Below, one piece after another: positions 1 to 6,789 of a DNA stretch of 7,395 nt (positions within the stretch are counted from its first letter, which is position 1; every line of letters begins with the position of its first letter). Position numbers and translations under genes: made by a program. The notes under the pieces were generated by a model. The model saw nothing but the letters and a program-made list of their open reading frames with translations, was not told where the DNA came from and did no database searches. The DNA is from Thiohalobacter sp. Its GTDB lineage: Bacteria > Pseudomonadota > Gammaproteobacteria > DSM-19610. Where the stretch lies: assembly GCA_027010005.1 (NCBI GenBank), contig JALVCM010000453.1, positions 1-7,395 of the forward strand. The letters run 5' to 3'.

Positions 1-495
1 CCTGTCGACACGTTGTCAGATGCACAGATTGAACAGGCGTTTACCTCGAATATTACCAATACCTATCTACTGACACGCCTGGCCCACCCACACCTTTGTG
101 CCACTCACGGACAGGTTATTAACATTGGTTCAGTCATTGTGAACAGGCACCTTTCAGGATTGCCCGTATACAGTATCGTGAAAGCCGCAATGGTGCAGAT
201 GACCAAAGTGCTCGCCGCAGAGTGGGCTGCAGACGGGGTGCGCACCAACATAATTAACCCTGGTTTTATACGAACCAGTGCATTTTCCGAGCTTGGTATG
301 CCGGAAGATGTTGTCAGGAAGAGCTATGACTTTTACCAGGCATACCATCCTGTTGGAACTGTCGGGGAACCCTCTGATGTCGGCAGGATGGCGGCATATC
401 TTGCCTCCGAGGCCGGCAATTTTATGACGGGCTCCGTGATTGAGGTCGATGGTGGTTACAGTATTCAGGGTCTTCCGCTCTATCAGGAGGGTTAG
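1..495 (+). CDS. SDR family oxidoreductase, C-terminal part (5'-truncated by window edge)
   Basis: This is the last 164 residues of a classical short-chain dehydrogenase/reductase, an NAD(P)-dependent enzyme that oxidises or reduces a hydroxyl/keto group. The frame is open from base 1, so the gene starts outside the window. About 90 residues are missing, including the TGxxxGIG nucleotide-binding motif and NNAG. Counting from base 1, the visible parts are the helix-4 Asn (N17 in TSNITN), the catalytic Ser (S44 in NIGS), the YxxxK pair (Y57, K61 in YSIVK), the NPGFIRT cofactor loop (86-92) and the usual C-terminal VDGG (149-152). The full catalytic tetrad is therefore intact. The substrate cannot be read from the sequence. 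The gene lies 39 nt upstream of a carbamoyltransferase with no terminator between them, so the two are probably co-transcribed and may act on the same sugar or secondary metabolite. The family call is secure and the pathway is inferred. Confidence 0.93.
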   Translation, partial: PVDTLSDAQIEQAFTSNITNTYLLTRLAHPHLCATHGQVINIGSVIVNRHLSGLPVYSIVKAAMVQMTKVLAAEWAADGVRTNIINPGFIRTSAFSELGMPEDVVRKSYDFYQAYHPVGTVGEPSDVGRMAAYLASEAGNFMTGSVIEVDGGYSIQGLPLYQEG

Positions 496-534
496 AGAAA
501 ACATGACCGGCTTATTACATAACAAGGAAGTCAA

Positions 535-2277
535 ATGAAGCGAAATTACATCGGGCTGGCATGTACCGGACACGACAATGCACTTTCAATTGTCAACTCT
601 GCGGGTGAGATTACTTTTGCAGAGGCGACAGAAAGATATTTACAGAACAAGAGAGCCTTGAGCACACCGCCCGACGATTTGATCAGAATCGAAGACCTGA
701 TCAATGAGTATTGTGAGCCGGATGCTGAAATTGTCGTGACAAAAACGTGGAGTCGTGCAACACCGGAAATATTTAAGCGTGAGGAACAGCTGGCAACTGA
801 GCGCCTGAATAACGCGGACTTCAATAATATTTCCGACCAGATTGCACAGAACCTGGACGTTTCCCGCTATGTTCATTCCTTCGCTGTCAATAGCATTCAG
901 AACTCGGGAAATCATCTTGAGTTTCGATGTCAGACGAATCTGAACAGGAAAGTAATAAACCGGTCCTATAACCATCATTATACTCACGCTGCTACTGCCT
1001 GTTACACCAGCCCGTTCGAAGAGGCTGTTTGTGCGGTCATCGATGGATTCGGGGAAGGCGTGAGTACCAGTTTTTATACGTACAGGAATGGTGCGATCGA
1101 ACATCTGGCATCGAGTTCCCTGGACGGTGATATCAGTAGAAGTCTGGGTGTATTCTACGGTGGCCTGTTGTGTGGCTTGTGCGGTTTTGATGTGTGGCAG
1201 GGCGAGGAATGGAAAGTTATGGGCCTGGCTCCGTATGGAACATTCAATGAGCGGATCTATGAGTTAATGCGGCAGCATATAGGCGTCAGGGACTTTGGGC
1301 TGGAGTGCCCGCCTGAAGGTGGTCCCGCACTGACTGAATTGGCTGCATTCGCACGCAAGCCGGGCGCTTCCGCTGAACAGGTCGCTGATCTCGCCTACAC
1401 CGGACAACGGGTATTTTCGGAACTGGTAACAGAGTTATTAAGTAATTTATATAACCTGGGCCTCTCGAACAATCTCGTTGTGGGCGGTGGGTGTGCCCTG
1501 AATTCAGCCTACAACGGCAAAATTCTCGATCAAACGAAGTTCGAGAATCTGCATGTCTATTCCGCACCAGGTGACGATGGCAATGCCGTCGGAGCTGCGC
1601 TGCTGGCATTCTACGATGACAATCCGGATATCCATCCACAACCGCGTTACCAGTCGCCCTATCTCGGTTCAAAAATGTCGGACGAAACAATCGGCAACCT
1701 GAAAAAATTCGGTCGTATAAACGGCCTTGAAAAGTTGGCAGGAAAAGTGCATAGAAAAGCAGCAGAGCTATTGTCAGAAGGAAAAATTATTGGATGGGTT
1801 CAGGGGCGGGCAGAGTTCGGGCCAAGAGCGCTGGGTAACCGCTCTATCCTTGCAGACCCTCGTCCTGCAGACATGAAGGACAGGATTAATGCACTGGTTA
1901 AATTCCGGGAGGAGTTCAGGCCATTTGCACCGTCCATACTTCATGAGTTTGGCGACGCATATTTTATTGATTACCAGGAGTCTCCCTATATGGAGAGAAC
2001 ACTCCTTTTCAGGGAGGAAGTGAGAAGCAGGGTTCCCGCAGTTGTCCACGTGGATGGTACAGGCAGGCTGCAATCCGTCAAGAGAGAATGGAATGAGCGC
2101 TATTACGATTTGATCAAGGAGTTTTATGGTATCACTGGCGTCCCGATTGTTTTGAATACCAGTTTTAATATTATGGGGAAGCCTATTATACATTCGGTAG
2201 AAGACGCAATTGCCATGTTTTATACGACGGGTCTTGATGCATTGATTATCGGTGATTACCTGATAGAAAAAGATTGA
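535..2277 (+). CDS. NodU/TobZ/CmcH-family O-carbamoyltransferase
   Basis: This is a complete 580-residue cytoplasmic enzyme of the carbamoyltransferase family, which uses carbamoyl phosphate and ATP, through a carbamoyl-adenylate, to carbamoylate a hydroxyl group on a sugar or natural product. The N-terminal Kae1-like domain carries GLACTGHDNA (7-16), the metal-binding HHxxHA motif (H147, H148, H151), DGFGEG (170-175), VGGGCALN (316-323) and PGDDGNAVGAA (345-355). The C-terminal YrdC-like domain carries QGRAEFGPRALGNRS (423-437), EEFRPFAPS (459-467), DGTGRLQSV (508-516 region) and NTSFN (541-545). Length and motif order are normal and no key residue appears to be missing. The ATG at 535 has a good Shine-Dalgarno sequence (AAGGA at 524-528, spacing 6). 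Known substrates in the family include Nod factors, tobramycin and cephamycins. The acceptor here is unknown, but pairing with an SDR suggests surface-sugar modification (lipopolysaccharide, capsule or flagellin glycan) or a small natural product. Confidence 0.96.
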   Translation: MKRNYIGLACTGHDNALSIVNSAGEITFAEATERYLQNKRALSTPPDDLIRIEDLINEYCEPDAEIVVTKTWSRATPEIFKREEQLATERLNNADFNNISDQIAQNLDVSRYVHSFAVNSIQNSGNHLEFRCQTNLNRKVINRSYNHHYTHAATACYTSPFEEAVCAVIDGFGEGVSTSFYTYRNGAIEHLASSSLDGDISRSLGVFYGGLLCGLCGFDVWQGEEWKVMGLAPYGTFNERIYELMRQHIGVRDFGLECPPEGGPALTELAAFARKPGASAEQVADLAYTGQRVFSELVTELLSNLYNLGLSNNLVVGGGCALNSAYNGKILDQTKFENLHVYSAPGDDGNAVGAALLAFYDDNPDIHPQPRYQSPYLGSKMSDETIGNLKKFGRINGLEKLAGKVHRKAAELLSEGKIIGWVQGRAEFGPRALGNRSILADPRPADMKDRINALVKFREEFRPFAPSILHEFGDAYFIDYQESPYMERTLLFREEVRSRVPAVVHVDGTGRLQSVKREWNERYYDLIKEFYGITGVPIVLNTSFNIMGKPIIHSVEDAIAMFYTTGLDALIIGDYLIEKD

Positions 2278-2278
2278 T

Positions 2279-2295
2279 GGGTAATGACCCTTTTT
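2279..2295 (+). terminator. weak candidate rho-independent terminator after the carbamoyltransferase
   Basis: One base after the TGA stop lies GGGT-AATG-ACCC, a 4-bp stem with a 4-nt loop, followed directly by five T residues. The layout is that of an intrinsic terminator, but the stem is short, so termination may be partial. Its position at the boundary between two functionally different gene groups supports the call. Confidence 0.4.
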
Positions 2296-2312
2296 CAGAA
2301 ATGGTCGCTGTA

Positions 2313-2342
2313 TTGAACTGGCGGGCCTGTAAAAAGTATATT
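2313..2342 (+). promoter_or_regulatory. candidate sigma-70 promoter for the binding-protein/kinase cassette
   Basis: TTGAAC (2313-2318) and TATATT (2337-2342) are separated by 18 bp. The -35 matches consensus at four of six positions and the -10 at five of six. Transcription would begin near 2349, leaving only about 10 nt before the chosen ATG at 2359, so the leader would be unusually short. That is a point against the call. The location between a putative terminator and a new functional unit is a point in favour. Confidence 0.35.
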
Positions 2343-2347
2343 TTACA
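2328..2347. promoter_or_regulatory. 20-bp inverted repeat, candidate operator
   Basis: TGTAAAA-N6-TTTTACA is a perfect dyad with two 7-bp arms. It covers the candidate -10 hexamer at 2337-2342 and ends 12 bp before the start codon of the binding-protein gene. A repressor bound here would block RNA polymerase. The outer half-sites resemble those of TyrR boxes (TGTAAA-N6-TTTACA), but the spacing between the 6-bp halves is 8 rather than 6, so this is not a proper TyrR box. The regulator is unknown, and an AT-rich dyad could also arise by chance. Confidence 0.35.
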
Positions 2348-2358
2348 TATTGGGGAAA

Positions 2359-3309
2359 ATGGTGGGACAGAAGTGTGTTCTGAATCGTTGGTTGAGAGGT
2401 ATCGTTGCAGGCTACATCGGTTTGTCAGGTATTGCGCGGGCTGAGGTACCCTGTATAGCTGTCATTTATCCGCAGGTTCGTGAGCCATATCGGGCAGTAT
2501 TGGAAGAAATTATGACCGGTATTGAAGCAGGTACAGACTGGACTGTAGAGCGTTTTCCCGTCAAGGGTTCAGAAATCAATAAAGGAAGCGGGGGGCTTGA
2601 TAGCCCTTCACGGTGCCGTGCCATCATTGGGCTCGGTCATATCGGTGTTCAGATCGCGACATCTTTCGCGCCGCAGGTTCCTGTGGTGGCCGGAGCTGTA
2701 CTCATGCAGCCAGGGCAGGATACGAAAATTCCCACAGTCAGTTTTGTACCTGATTCTGCGGAGATGTTCACCCGTCTCAAGCATTTTTTTCCCGGCATTA
2801 AAACGGTTACTGTTGTATATGATCCGGCACATAGTGCCGGACTGGTAAAGGAGGCAAGCAAGGCTGCTGGCAGTCTGGGCATCAGGTTGAATGCATTGGA
2901 GGCACACGATCTGCGTGAAGCGGCGACCCTTTACGAAAACCTTCTTAAGAACAGTGATCCGAAAACCGATGCAATCTGGCTTTTGCGAGACACCTCGGTT
3001 ACAGGTTCCCGCACAATTTTGTCACTTGTGCTTGAGCATGCCTGGAAGCGAAAACTGCATATTTTTTCCAGCCAGCTATCCCATGTAAAGCGCGGGGTTC
3101 TGTTTTCAGTATACCCGGATAACAAGAAACTCGGTATCCGACTTGCCAGGCTCGCACAACAGTGTGCAACAAAGGCCTGTGATAACCATGGTGTTATGAC
3201 GCTACGTGAACTGGATACAGCGGTCAATATAAGAACCGCACGCCGCCTGGGGATTTACATTGATAAACGTCATGATCCTTATGCGGATCTGATACTGCCG
3301 ATCAACTAA
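2359..3309 (+). CDS. exported ABC_sub_bind-family (TrpX-like) periplasmic binding protein
   Basis: This 316-residue protein resembles the ABC_sub_bind family (Pfam PF04392, which includes TrpX/YtvP-like ligand-binding proteins). It begins with a signal peptide: basic residues (K5, R10, R13), a hydrophobic stretch and a likely cleavage site after A28 (ARA|EV). There is no lipobox Cys at that site, so a soluble periplasmic form is expected. Two Rossmann-like lobes follow. The first begins at CIAVIYPQV (about 32-40). The second begins at VTVVYDPAHSAGLVKEAS and is followed by the family-typical DAIWLL, GVLFSVYPD and C-terminal NIRTARRLGIYI. The ligand cannot be read from the sequence. No permease or ATPase gene is adjacent. 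A histidine kinase starts 27 nt downstream, which suggests a sensory rather than transport role. ATG 2359 was chosen because GGGG at 2352-2355 precedes it, although the spacing is tight. An in-frame TTG at 2350 has no Shine-Dalgarno sequence, and GTG 2362 is another option. Confidence 0.85.
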   Translation: MVGQKCVLNRWLRGIVAGYIGLSGIARAEVPCIAVIYPQVREPYRAVLEEIMTGIEAGTDWTVERFPVKGSEINKGSGGLDSPSRCRAIIGLGHIGVQIATSFAPQVPVVAGAVLMQPGQDTKIPTVSFVPDSAEMFTRLKHFFPGIKTVTVVYDPAHSAGLVKEASKAAGSLGIRLNALEAHDLREAATLYENLLKNSDPKTDAIWLLRDTSVTGSRTILSLVLEHAWKRKLHIFSSQLSHVKRGVLFSVYPDNKKLGIRLARLAQQCATKACDNHGVMTLRELDTAVNIRTARRLGIYIDKRHDPYADLILPIN

Positions 3310-3336
3310 AGCTGTTCCTGATGGTAAAAAATAGAC

Positions 3337-5343
3337 GTGACCAAGCTGCTTCTCAACAAACTGCCTAGAGCCTGGAAGTTCCAGAATCAGCTCATACTCT
3401 TGTTTGCTGCCGTTGTACTGTGTTTTGCGGTAGTGGGAGCTTCCGCCAACAGCTGGCTGGCAAGTCGGCAGATTCTTGGACAGCTTCTTGATCAGGGTCG
3501 GCAGGTTGCTACCGGTTTTGCCCGCCAGAGCACGCTGGCATTACTGTACAGGCACGGGGAGAACGCCCGTGAGGCCGCCAGAGTTACACTGGGGTTCCCG
3601 GGAGTAAAACACGTGGCCATTTATGATGAGAAAGGGATAAGTTTGCTGGATCTGGGTGAGAAAACAGACTGGCTACCGGAGCCAGAGCTGTTTCCTGTCG
3701 GACAGACGCTTGTCCACGAGTCAAATGAAGCCTGGCATTTTCTGGCACCCGTTTATGAATCTGCAGAAGACGATGTATCGGACTCACCCTTTGAATTGCG
3801 CAGCGTTGAGCCCAGGCTGATTGGCTATGCGCACGTTATGCTGGGTAAATCCGGTTTGCGGGCTATGCAACGGACAATATTTTTCGATAATTTCCTGAGT
3901 ACATTTGTATTCGCTGCAGTACTTCTTTTGCTTCTGAAATGGTTGACTACGCGTCTGACGCGTCCGCTTAATGACCTGGCCAGTCTAATGAAGGATGCGG
4001 AAGAGGGTAATATTGATGTTCGGTCAAACCTGCGAGGATCAGAAGAGATTCTGAACATGAGTCATGCATTTAACACAATGATGTCCGTTCTTGGTGAGCG
4101 GACAATGAGACTTGATCATCAGAACAGCCTGTTACTGCAGGAGATGGAGGAGCGTAAGCAGGCGGAAAATCTGTTAAAAGAAAGTGAAATGCGCTATCGG
4201 GCAGTCATTGAAAATGCGGTCGATGGAATCATTACCATTGACAGTCAGGGAGTTATTCACTCTGTTAATCCGGCTGCGGAGCGATTCTTCGGCTATTCGG
4301 CAGGAGAACTGATCGATAATAATGTTTCTATGCTCATGCCGGAACCCTATCGCAGTGAGCACGATGATTACCTGAAAAAATATAACAGGAAGGGCGATAG
4401 TGGCATCCTTGATGTCGGACCGCGTGAGGTTTGTGGAATGCGCAGGGATGGCTCGATATTTCCACTGGATCTGGCTGTGAGTGAAATGTGGAGCGGAGGA
4501 CAATGCCTGTTTATCGGTATCATCCGTGATATCACGGAACGGAAACTGGCTGAACAGCAGCTTATCGAGTATCGCGACCATCTTCAGGAAATGGTCGATG
4601 AGCAGACGCGGGACTTGATAGAAGCCCGAGACACCGCGCTGGTAGCAGAGCGGGCCATGTCAACATTTCTTGCCAATATGTCTCATGAGTTACGTACACC
4701 CCTGCACGGTATTCTGAGTTTTGCCAATTTTGGCATGACCAAACTGGAGCGTGTATCGAAGGAAAAACTGCACCAGTACTTCCTGGAAATACATGATAGT
4801 GGTAGTCATTTACTGAGGTTGTTGAATGACCTCCTGGATTTGTCGAAGTTGCGTGCGGGGAAAATGACTTACGAATATCGCAGGACAGATATCAACTATA
4901 CTGTGCAGGCTGTGGTGAACGAATTCGAAAGCCTGCTGGAAGAAAAATCGATCAGGGTAGTGGTCAATAACACTCAGGCCCTGGAACTGATTACGATTGA
5001 TGAAAACAGAATCTCGCAGGTTGTACGAAACCTTCTGTCGAATGCCATCAAGTTTAGTCCGGCTGAGTCGCTCATCGATATAGCTTTACAAATGGACGAT
5101 GATTCTGTTGTTGTAAGTGTGTCTGATCAGGGTGTTGGAATTCCGCAGGATGAGCTCAAGTGTGTGTTCAATCCGTTTACCCAGAGCAGCAAAACGCGGA
5201 CCAATGCAGGTGGCACAGGTCTCGGTCTGCCTATATGTAAGGAAATCATCGAGGCTGGTCATCATGGCTGGATAAAAGCCGAAAACCTGGAGCAGGGTGG
5301 TACACGCATGACGTTCTGCATCCCGATAACCGGTGTTGCATAA
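3337..5343 (+). CDS. membrane sensor histidine kinase: CHASE8-like, HAMP, FixL-like PAS, HisKA, HATPase_c
   Basis: This 668-residue inner-membrane kinase has a first membrane helix at about 18-38 and a periplasmic region of about 145 residues. Its start (GRQVATGFARQSTLALLY, then VKHVAIYDEKG) resembles CHASE8 sensors. A second membrane helix (about 185-203) leads into HAMP (about 204-257), a short coiled coil, and a PAS domain (about 284-402) of FixL style, with SMLMPEPYRSEHDDY around H342 and RRDGSIFPLDLAVSEM. A second coiled coil then leads to the phospho-acceptor H450 in SHELRTPLH. The ATPase domain has an intact N box (N565, N569), G1 (DQGVGIP, 597-603), F box (FNPF) and G2 (GGTGLGL, 625-631). 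It therefore looks fully active. It carries no receiver domain of its own, and the next gene encodes one. GTG 3337 is the only usable start, since an in-frame stop lies at 3325-3327, and its Shine-Dalgarno sequence is poor. The partner is probably the upstream binding protein, by inference from synteny. Confidence 0.93.
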   Translation: MTKLLLNKLPRAWKFQNQLILLFAAVVLCFAVVGASANSWLASRQILGQLLDQGRQVATGFARQSTLALLYRHGENAREAARVTLGFPGVKHVAIYDEKGISLLDLGEKTDWLPEPELFPVGQTLVHESNEAWHFLAPVYESAEDDVSDSPFELRSVEPRLIGYAHVMLGKSGLRAMQRTIFFDNFLSTFVFAAVLLLLLKWLTTRLTRPLNDLASLMKDAEEGNIDVRSNLRGSEEILNMSHAFNTMMSVLGERTMRLDHQNSLLLQEMEERKQAENLLKESEMRYRAVIENAVDGIITIDSQGVIHSVNPAAERFFGYSAGELIDNNVSMLMPEPYRSEHDDYLKKYNRKGDSGILDVGPREVCGMRRDGSIFPLDLAVSEMWSGGQCLFIGIIRDITERKLAEQQLIEYRDHLQEMVDEQTRDLIEARDTALVAERAMSTFLANMSHELRTPLHGILSFANFGMTKLERVSKEKLHQYFLEIHDSGSHLLRLLNDLLDLSKLRAGKMTYEYRRTDINYTVQAVVNEFESLLEEKSIRVVVNNTQALELITIDENRISQVVRNLLSNAIKFSPAESLIDIALQMDDDSVVVSVSDQGVGIPQDELKCVFNPFTQSSKTRTNAGGTGLGLPICKEIIEAGHHGWIKAENLEQGGTRMTFCIPITGVA

Positions 5344-5422
5344 GCTATGTTCACAACGATACACGAGTGAGTGGATTGATGCGTTGGTGGATTTATGTCT
5401 TCGATAGCCAGGAGTTTCTGGT

Positions 5423-6487
5423 ATGAGTAAAGGTATAAAAGTACTGCTTGTTGATGACGATGCCCGGAATATCCGGATTCTGGAAGAAGTGCTGTCCGAT
5501 GACTTTATTCTTGAAAAAGCCGTTGACGGTGACTCGGCACTGGAGTGTGTATCTTCTTTTTCCCCGGATATCATTTTGCTGGATGTCATGATGCCCGGGA
5601 TTGACGGCCTGGAGGTGTGTCGCCGAATCAGGAAGCATGATGATTTCCATTATATGAAAATCATTCTTGTATCAGGGAAGGCGAGGCTCGAAGAACGGCT
5701 GGAAGGATATGCGGCAGGTGCAGATGATTATGTAACCAAGCCGTTTGATCACATGGAGCTTCTGGCTAAAGTCAACGTTTATGCAAAATTAAAGACCATA
5801 GAAGAAGTAGACCGGCTTAAGACGGACTTTCTGTCGCTGATTTCTCATGAAACCGGGACACCATTAAACGCAATAATCGGTTTCTCAAACCTGCTCCTGT
5901 ATGAGGGTACGTTGAATGACGACCAAAAGGATATGGTTAGTGAAATACTTGAGGCTGGAGAATATTTACATGAGAAAGTCAGCAGGATTCTACTGTTAAG
6001 TACACTTCGAAAGACAGAAGACTATTCGCGAACTGAAGTATTTTCATCCGACCTGGTTGATACTGCACTGCAGGAAATGAAAGATGCCATTACTGCAAAA
6101 GACATCAAGATAGTTAAGCCGCAAGTGGACGGGTTTAAAATTCACGGTAATTATGAGCTACTCCAGAAATCACTGGTCTTTTTACTGGAGAATGCGATCA
6201 AATTATCCCCGGAAGGCAGCACGGTGGCATTCAGACAATATATATCTGAGGATAAAAAACACTATGCGATACAGCTAAAGGATAGTGGGCCAGGTATTGA
6301 CGAAAAATTTTCCGATATGCTGTTTCAGGAATTTCGCGTTGCAAACATCAATCAGCATGGCAATGGATTGGGCATCAGTCTGGCACTTACAAAACTCATT
6401 GTCGAAATGCATGGCGGGCGTGTATGTGCCGAGAACGATTCCGGACAAGGCGCAACGTTCACAATAACGTTTCCTGCCGAGGATTAG
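5423..6487 (+). CDS. soluble receiver-histidine kinase fusion (REC-HisKA-HATPase_c)
   Basis: This 354-residue cytoplasmic protein has no membrane segment. The receiver domain (about 5-122) is complete: acidic pair D11/D12, phospho-acceptor D54 in LLDVMMPG, S84 and K106 in VTKPFD. A short linker leads to a HisKA-like segment with H142 in SHETGTPLNAI. The usual SHE[LI]RTPLN reads ETG instead of ELR, so the common Arg is replaced by Gly. The ATPase domain keeps N257 in the N box, but the first Asn of the usual NLLxNA is lost (VFLLENAIK). It also has G1 (DSGPGID, 287-293) and G2 (GNGLGI, 313-318). The start is well supported by AGGAG at 5410-5414, 8 nt before ATG. The gene lies 79 nt after the membrane kinase with no visible terminator. 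The likely role is to receive phosphate at D54 from that kinase and modulate its own kinase activity toward an unseen partner. There is no DNA-binding output domain. Confidence 0.92.
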   Translation: MSKGIKVLLVDDDARNIRILEEVLSDDFILEKAVDGDSALECVSSFSPDIILLDVMMPGIDGLEVCRRIRKHDDFHYMKIILVSGKARLEERLEGYAAGADDYVTKPFDHMELLAKVNVYAKLKTIEEVDRLKTDFLSLISHETGTPLNAIIGFSNLLLYEGTLNDDQKDMVSEILEAGEYLHEKVSRILLLSTLRKTEDYSRTEVFSSDLVDTALQEMKDAITAKDIKIVKPQVDGFKIHGNYELLQKSLVFLLENAIKLSPEGSTVAFRQYISEDKKHYAIQLKDSGPGIDEKFSDMLFQEFRVANINQHGNGLGISLALTKLIVEMHGGRVCAENDSGQGATFTITFPAED

Positions 6488-6624
6488 ATATCGCGACTTT
6501 ATTCGTTCAGCCACATTTTCCAGGACTTGTCCTGTCACACCTATCTTATTGAATAATATGTACTAAGCGAAATTATCAGACCGGGAATTACGGGTTGACA
6601 TGTATTTTGCGATCCCGGTGTTTG

Positions 6625-6644
6625 CCGGAAATCCTGGATTTCGG
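6625..6644. repeat. imperfect palindrome / hairpin
   Basis: AAATCC-T-GGATTT (6629-6641) is a perfect dyad. G6628/C6642 extend it by one pair, and with one bulged G (6627), C6626/G6643 and C6625/G6644 also pair. No T tract follows, so this is not an intrinsic terminator. It could be a protein-binding dyad or a structure in the 3' end of the upstream mRNA. Confidence 0.45.
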
Positions 6645-6658
6645 TGTACTGGATTTCG
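6634..6658 (+). repeat. tandem direct repeat of CTGGATTTCG (two copies, 15-bp period)
   Basis: CTGGATTTCG occurs at 6634-6643 and again at 6649-6658, with 5 bp between the copies. The first copy shares sequence with the right arm of the neighbouring palindrome. Two copies may be paired binding sites or a small local duplication. No function is assigned. Confidence 0.5.
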
Positions 6659-6720
6659 ATCTTTAGCGGCATGATGTTTTGACAGGAGCATCTTATAGAC
6701 AAGATTGTGGTGGATTAAGC

Positions 6721-6748
6721 TAAAGTTTTCAGTACCTCCCGTCGAAAA
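6721..6748 (+). promoter_or_regulatory. candidate sigma-28 (FliA) promoter for the chemotaxis receptor gene
   Basis: TAAAGTTT (6721-6728) is identical to the enterobacterial sigma-28 -35 consensus. GTCGAAAA (6741-6748) matches the -10 consensus GCCGATAA at six of eight positions. The spacing is 12 bp between the 8-mers, one longer than the usual 11. Transcription would start near 6755, giving a leader of about 35 nt before ATG 6790. Chemotaxis receptor genes are a classic class of FliA-dependent genes, which supports the call. It rests on motif reading only. Confidence 0.5.
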
Positions 6749-6789
6749 CGATTATACCGATATTAACAGCGATAACGATATTTTATCAT

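Larger units (their letters stand above)
6488..6789. other. 302-bp non-coding intergenic region
   Basis: No convincing gene lies here on either strand. The region separates the signalling cassette from the chemotaxis receptor gene. It holds a small dyad (CAGGAC-TT-GTCCTG, 6521-6534), a larger bulged hairpin around 6625-6644, a 10-bp direct repeat (6634-6643 and 6649-6658), a candidate sigma-28 promoter (6721-6748) and an AT-rich stretch with repeated CGATA words (6757-6782) before the next ATG. No strong intrinsic terminator for the upstream operon is visible, because the dyad at 6521 has no T tract. Confidence 0.7.

Noticed and set aside
1286..1690. Minus-strand reading frame inside the carbamoyltransferase gene
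   Set aside because: It lies wholly opposite a gene with full family motifs, and its translation is rich in Arg and Pro with no recognisable domain.
2328..2347. TyrR box
   Set aside because: The half-sites TGTAAA and TTTACA are present, but they are 8 bp apart and the TyrR consensus needs 6. It is kept only as an unassigned dyad.
2350..2358. TTG start for the binding-protein gene
   Set aside because: There is no Shine-Dalgarno sequence upstream and it adds only three residues. ATG 2359 is preceded by GGGG and gives a normal signal peptide.
5086..5589. Minus-strand reading frame spanning the end of the membrane kinase and the start of the receiver-kinase gene
   Set aside because: It is opposite two well-supported genes, and its Ser-rich translation shows no family motif.
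6521..6534. Terminator after the receiver-kinase gene (CAGGAC-TT-GTCCTG)
   Set aside because: The loop is too tight, the stem is short and no T tract follows.
6595..6623. Sigma-70 promoter starting with TTGACA at 6595-6600
   Set aside because: The -35 is perfect, but nothing like TATAAT is found 16-18 bp downstream.
6679..6707. Sigma-70 promoter with TTGACA at 6679-6684 and TATAGA at 6694-6699
   Set aside because: The two hexamers are only 9 bp apart, and no good -10 occurs at the right distance.
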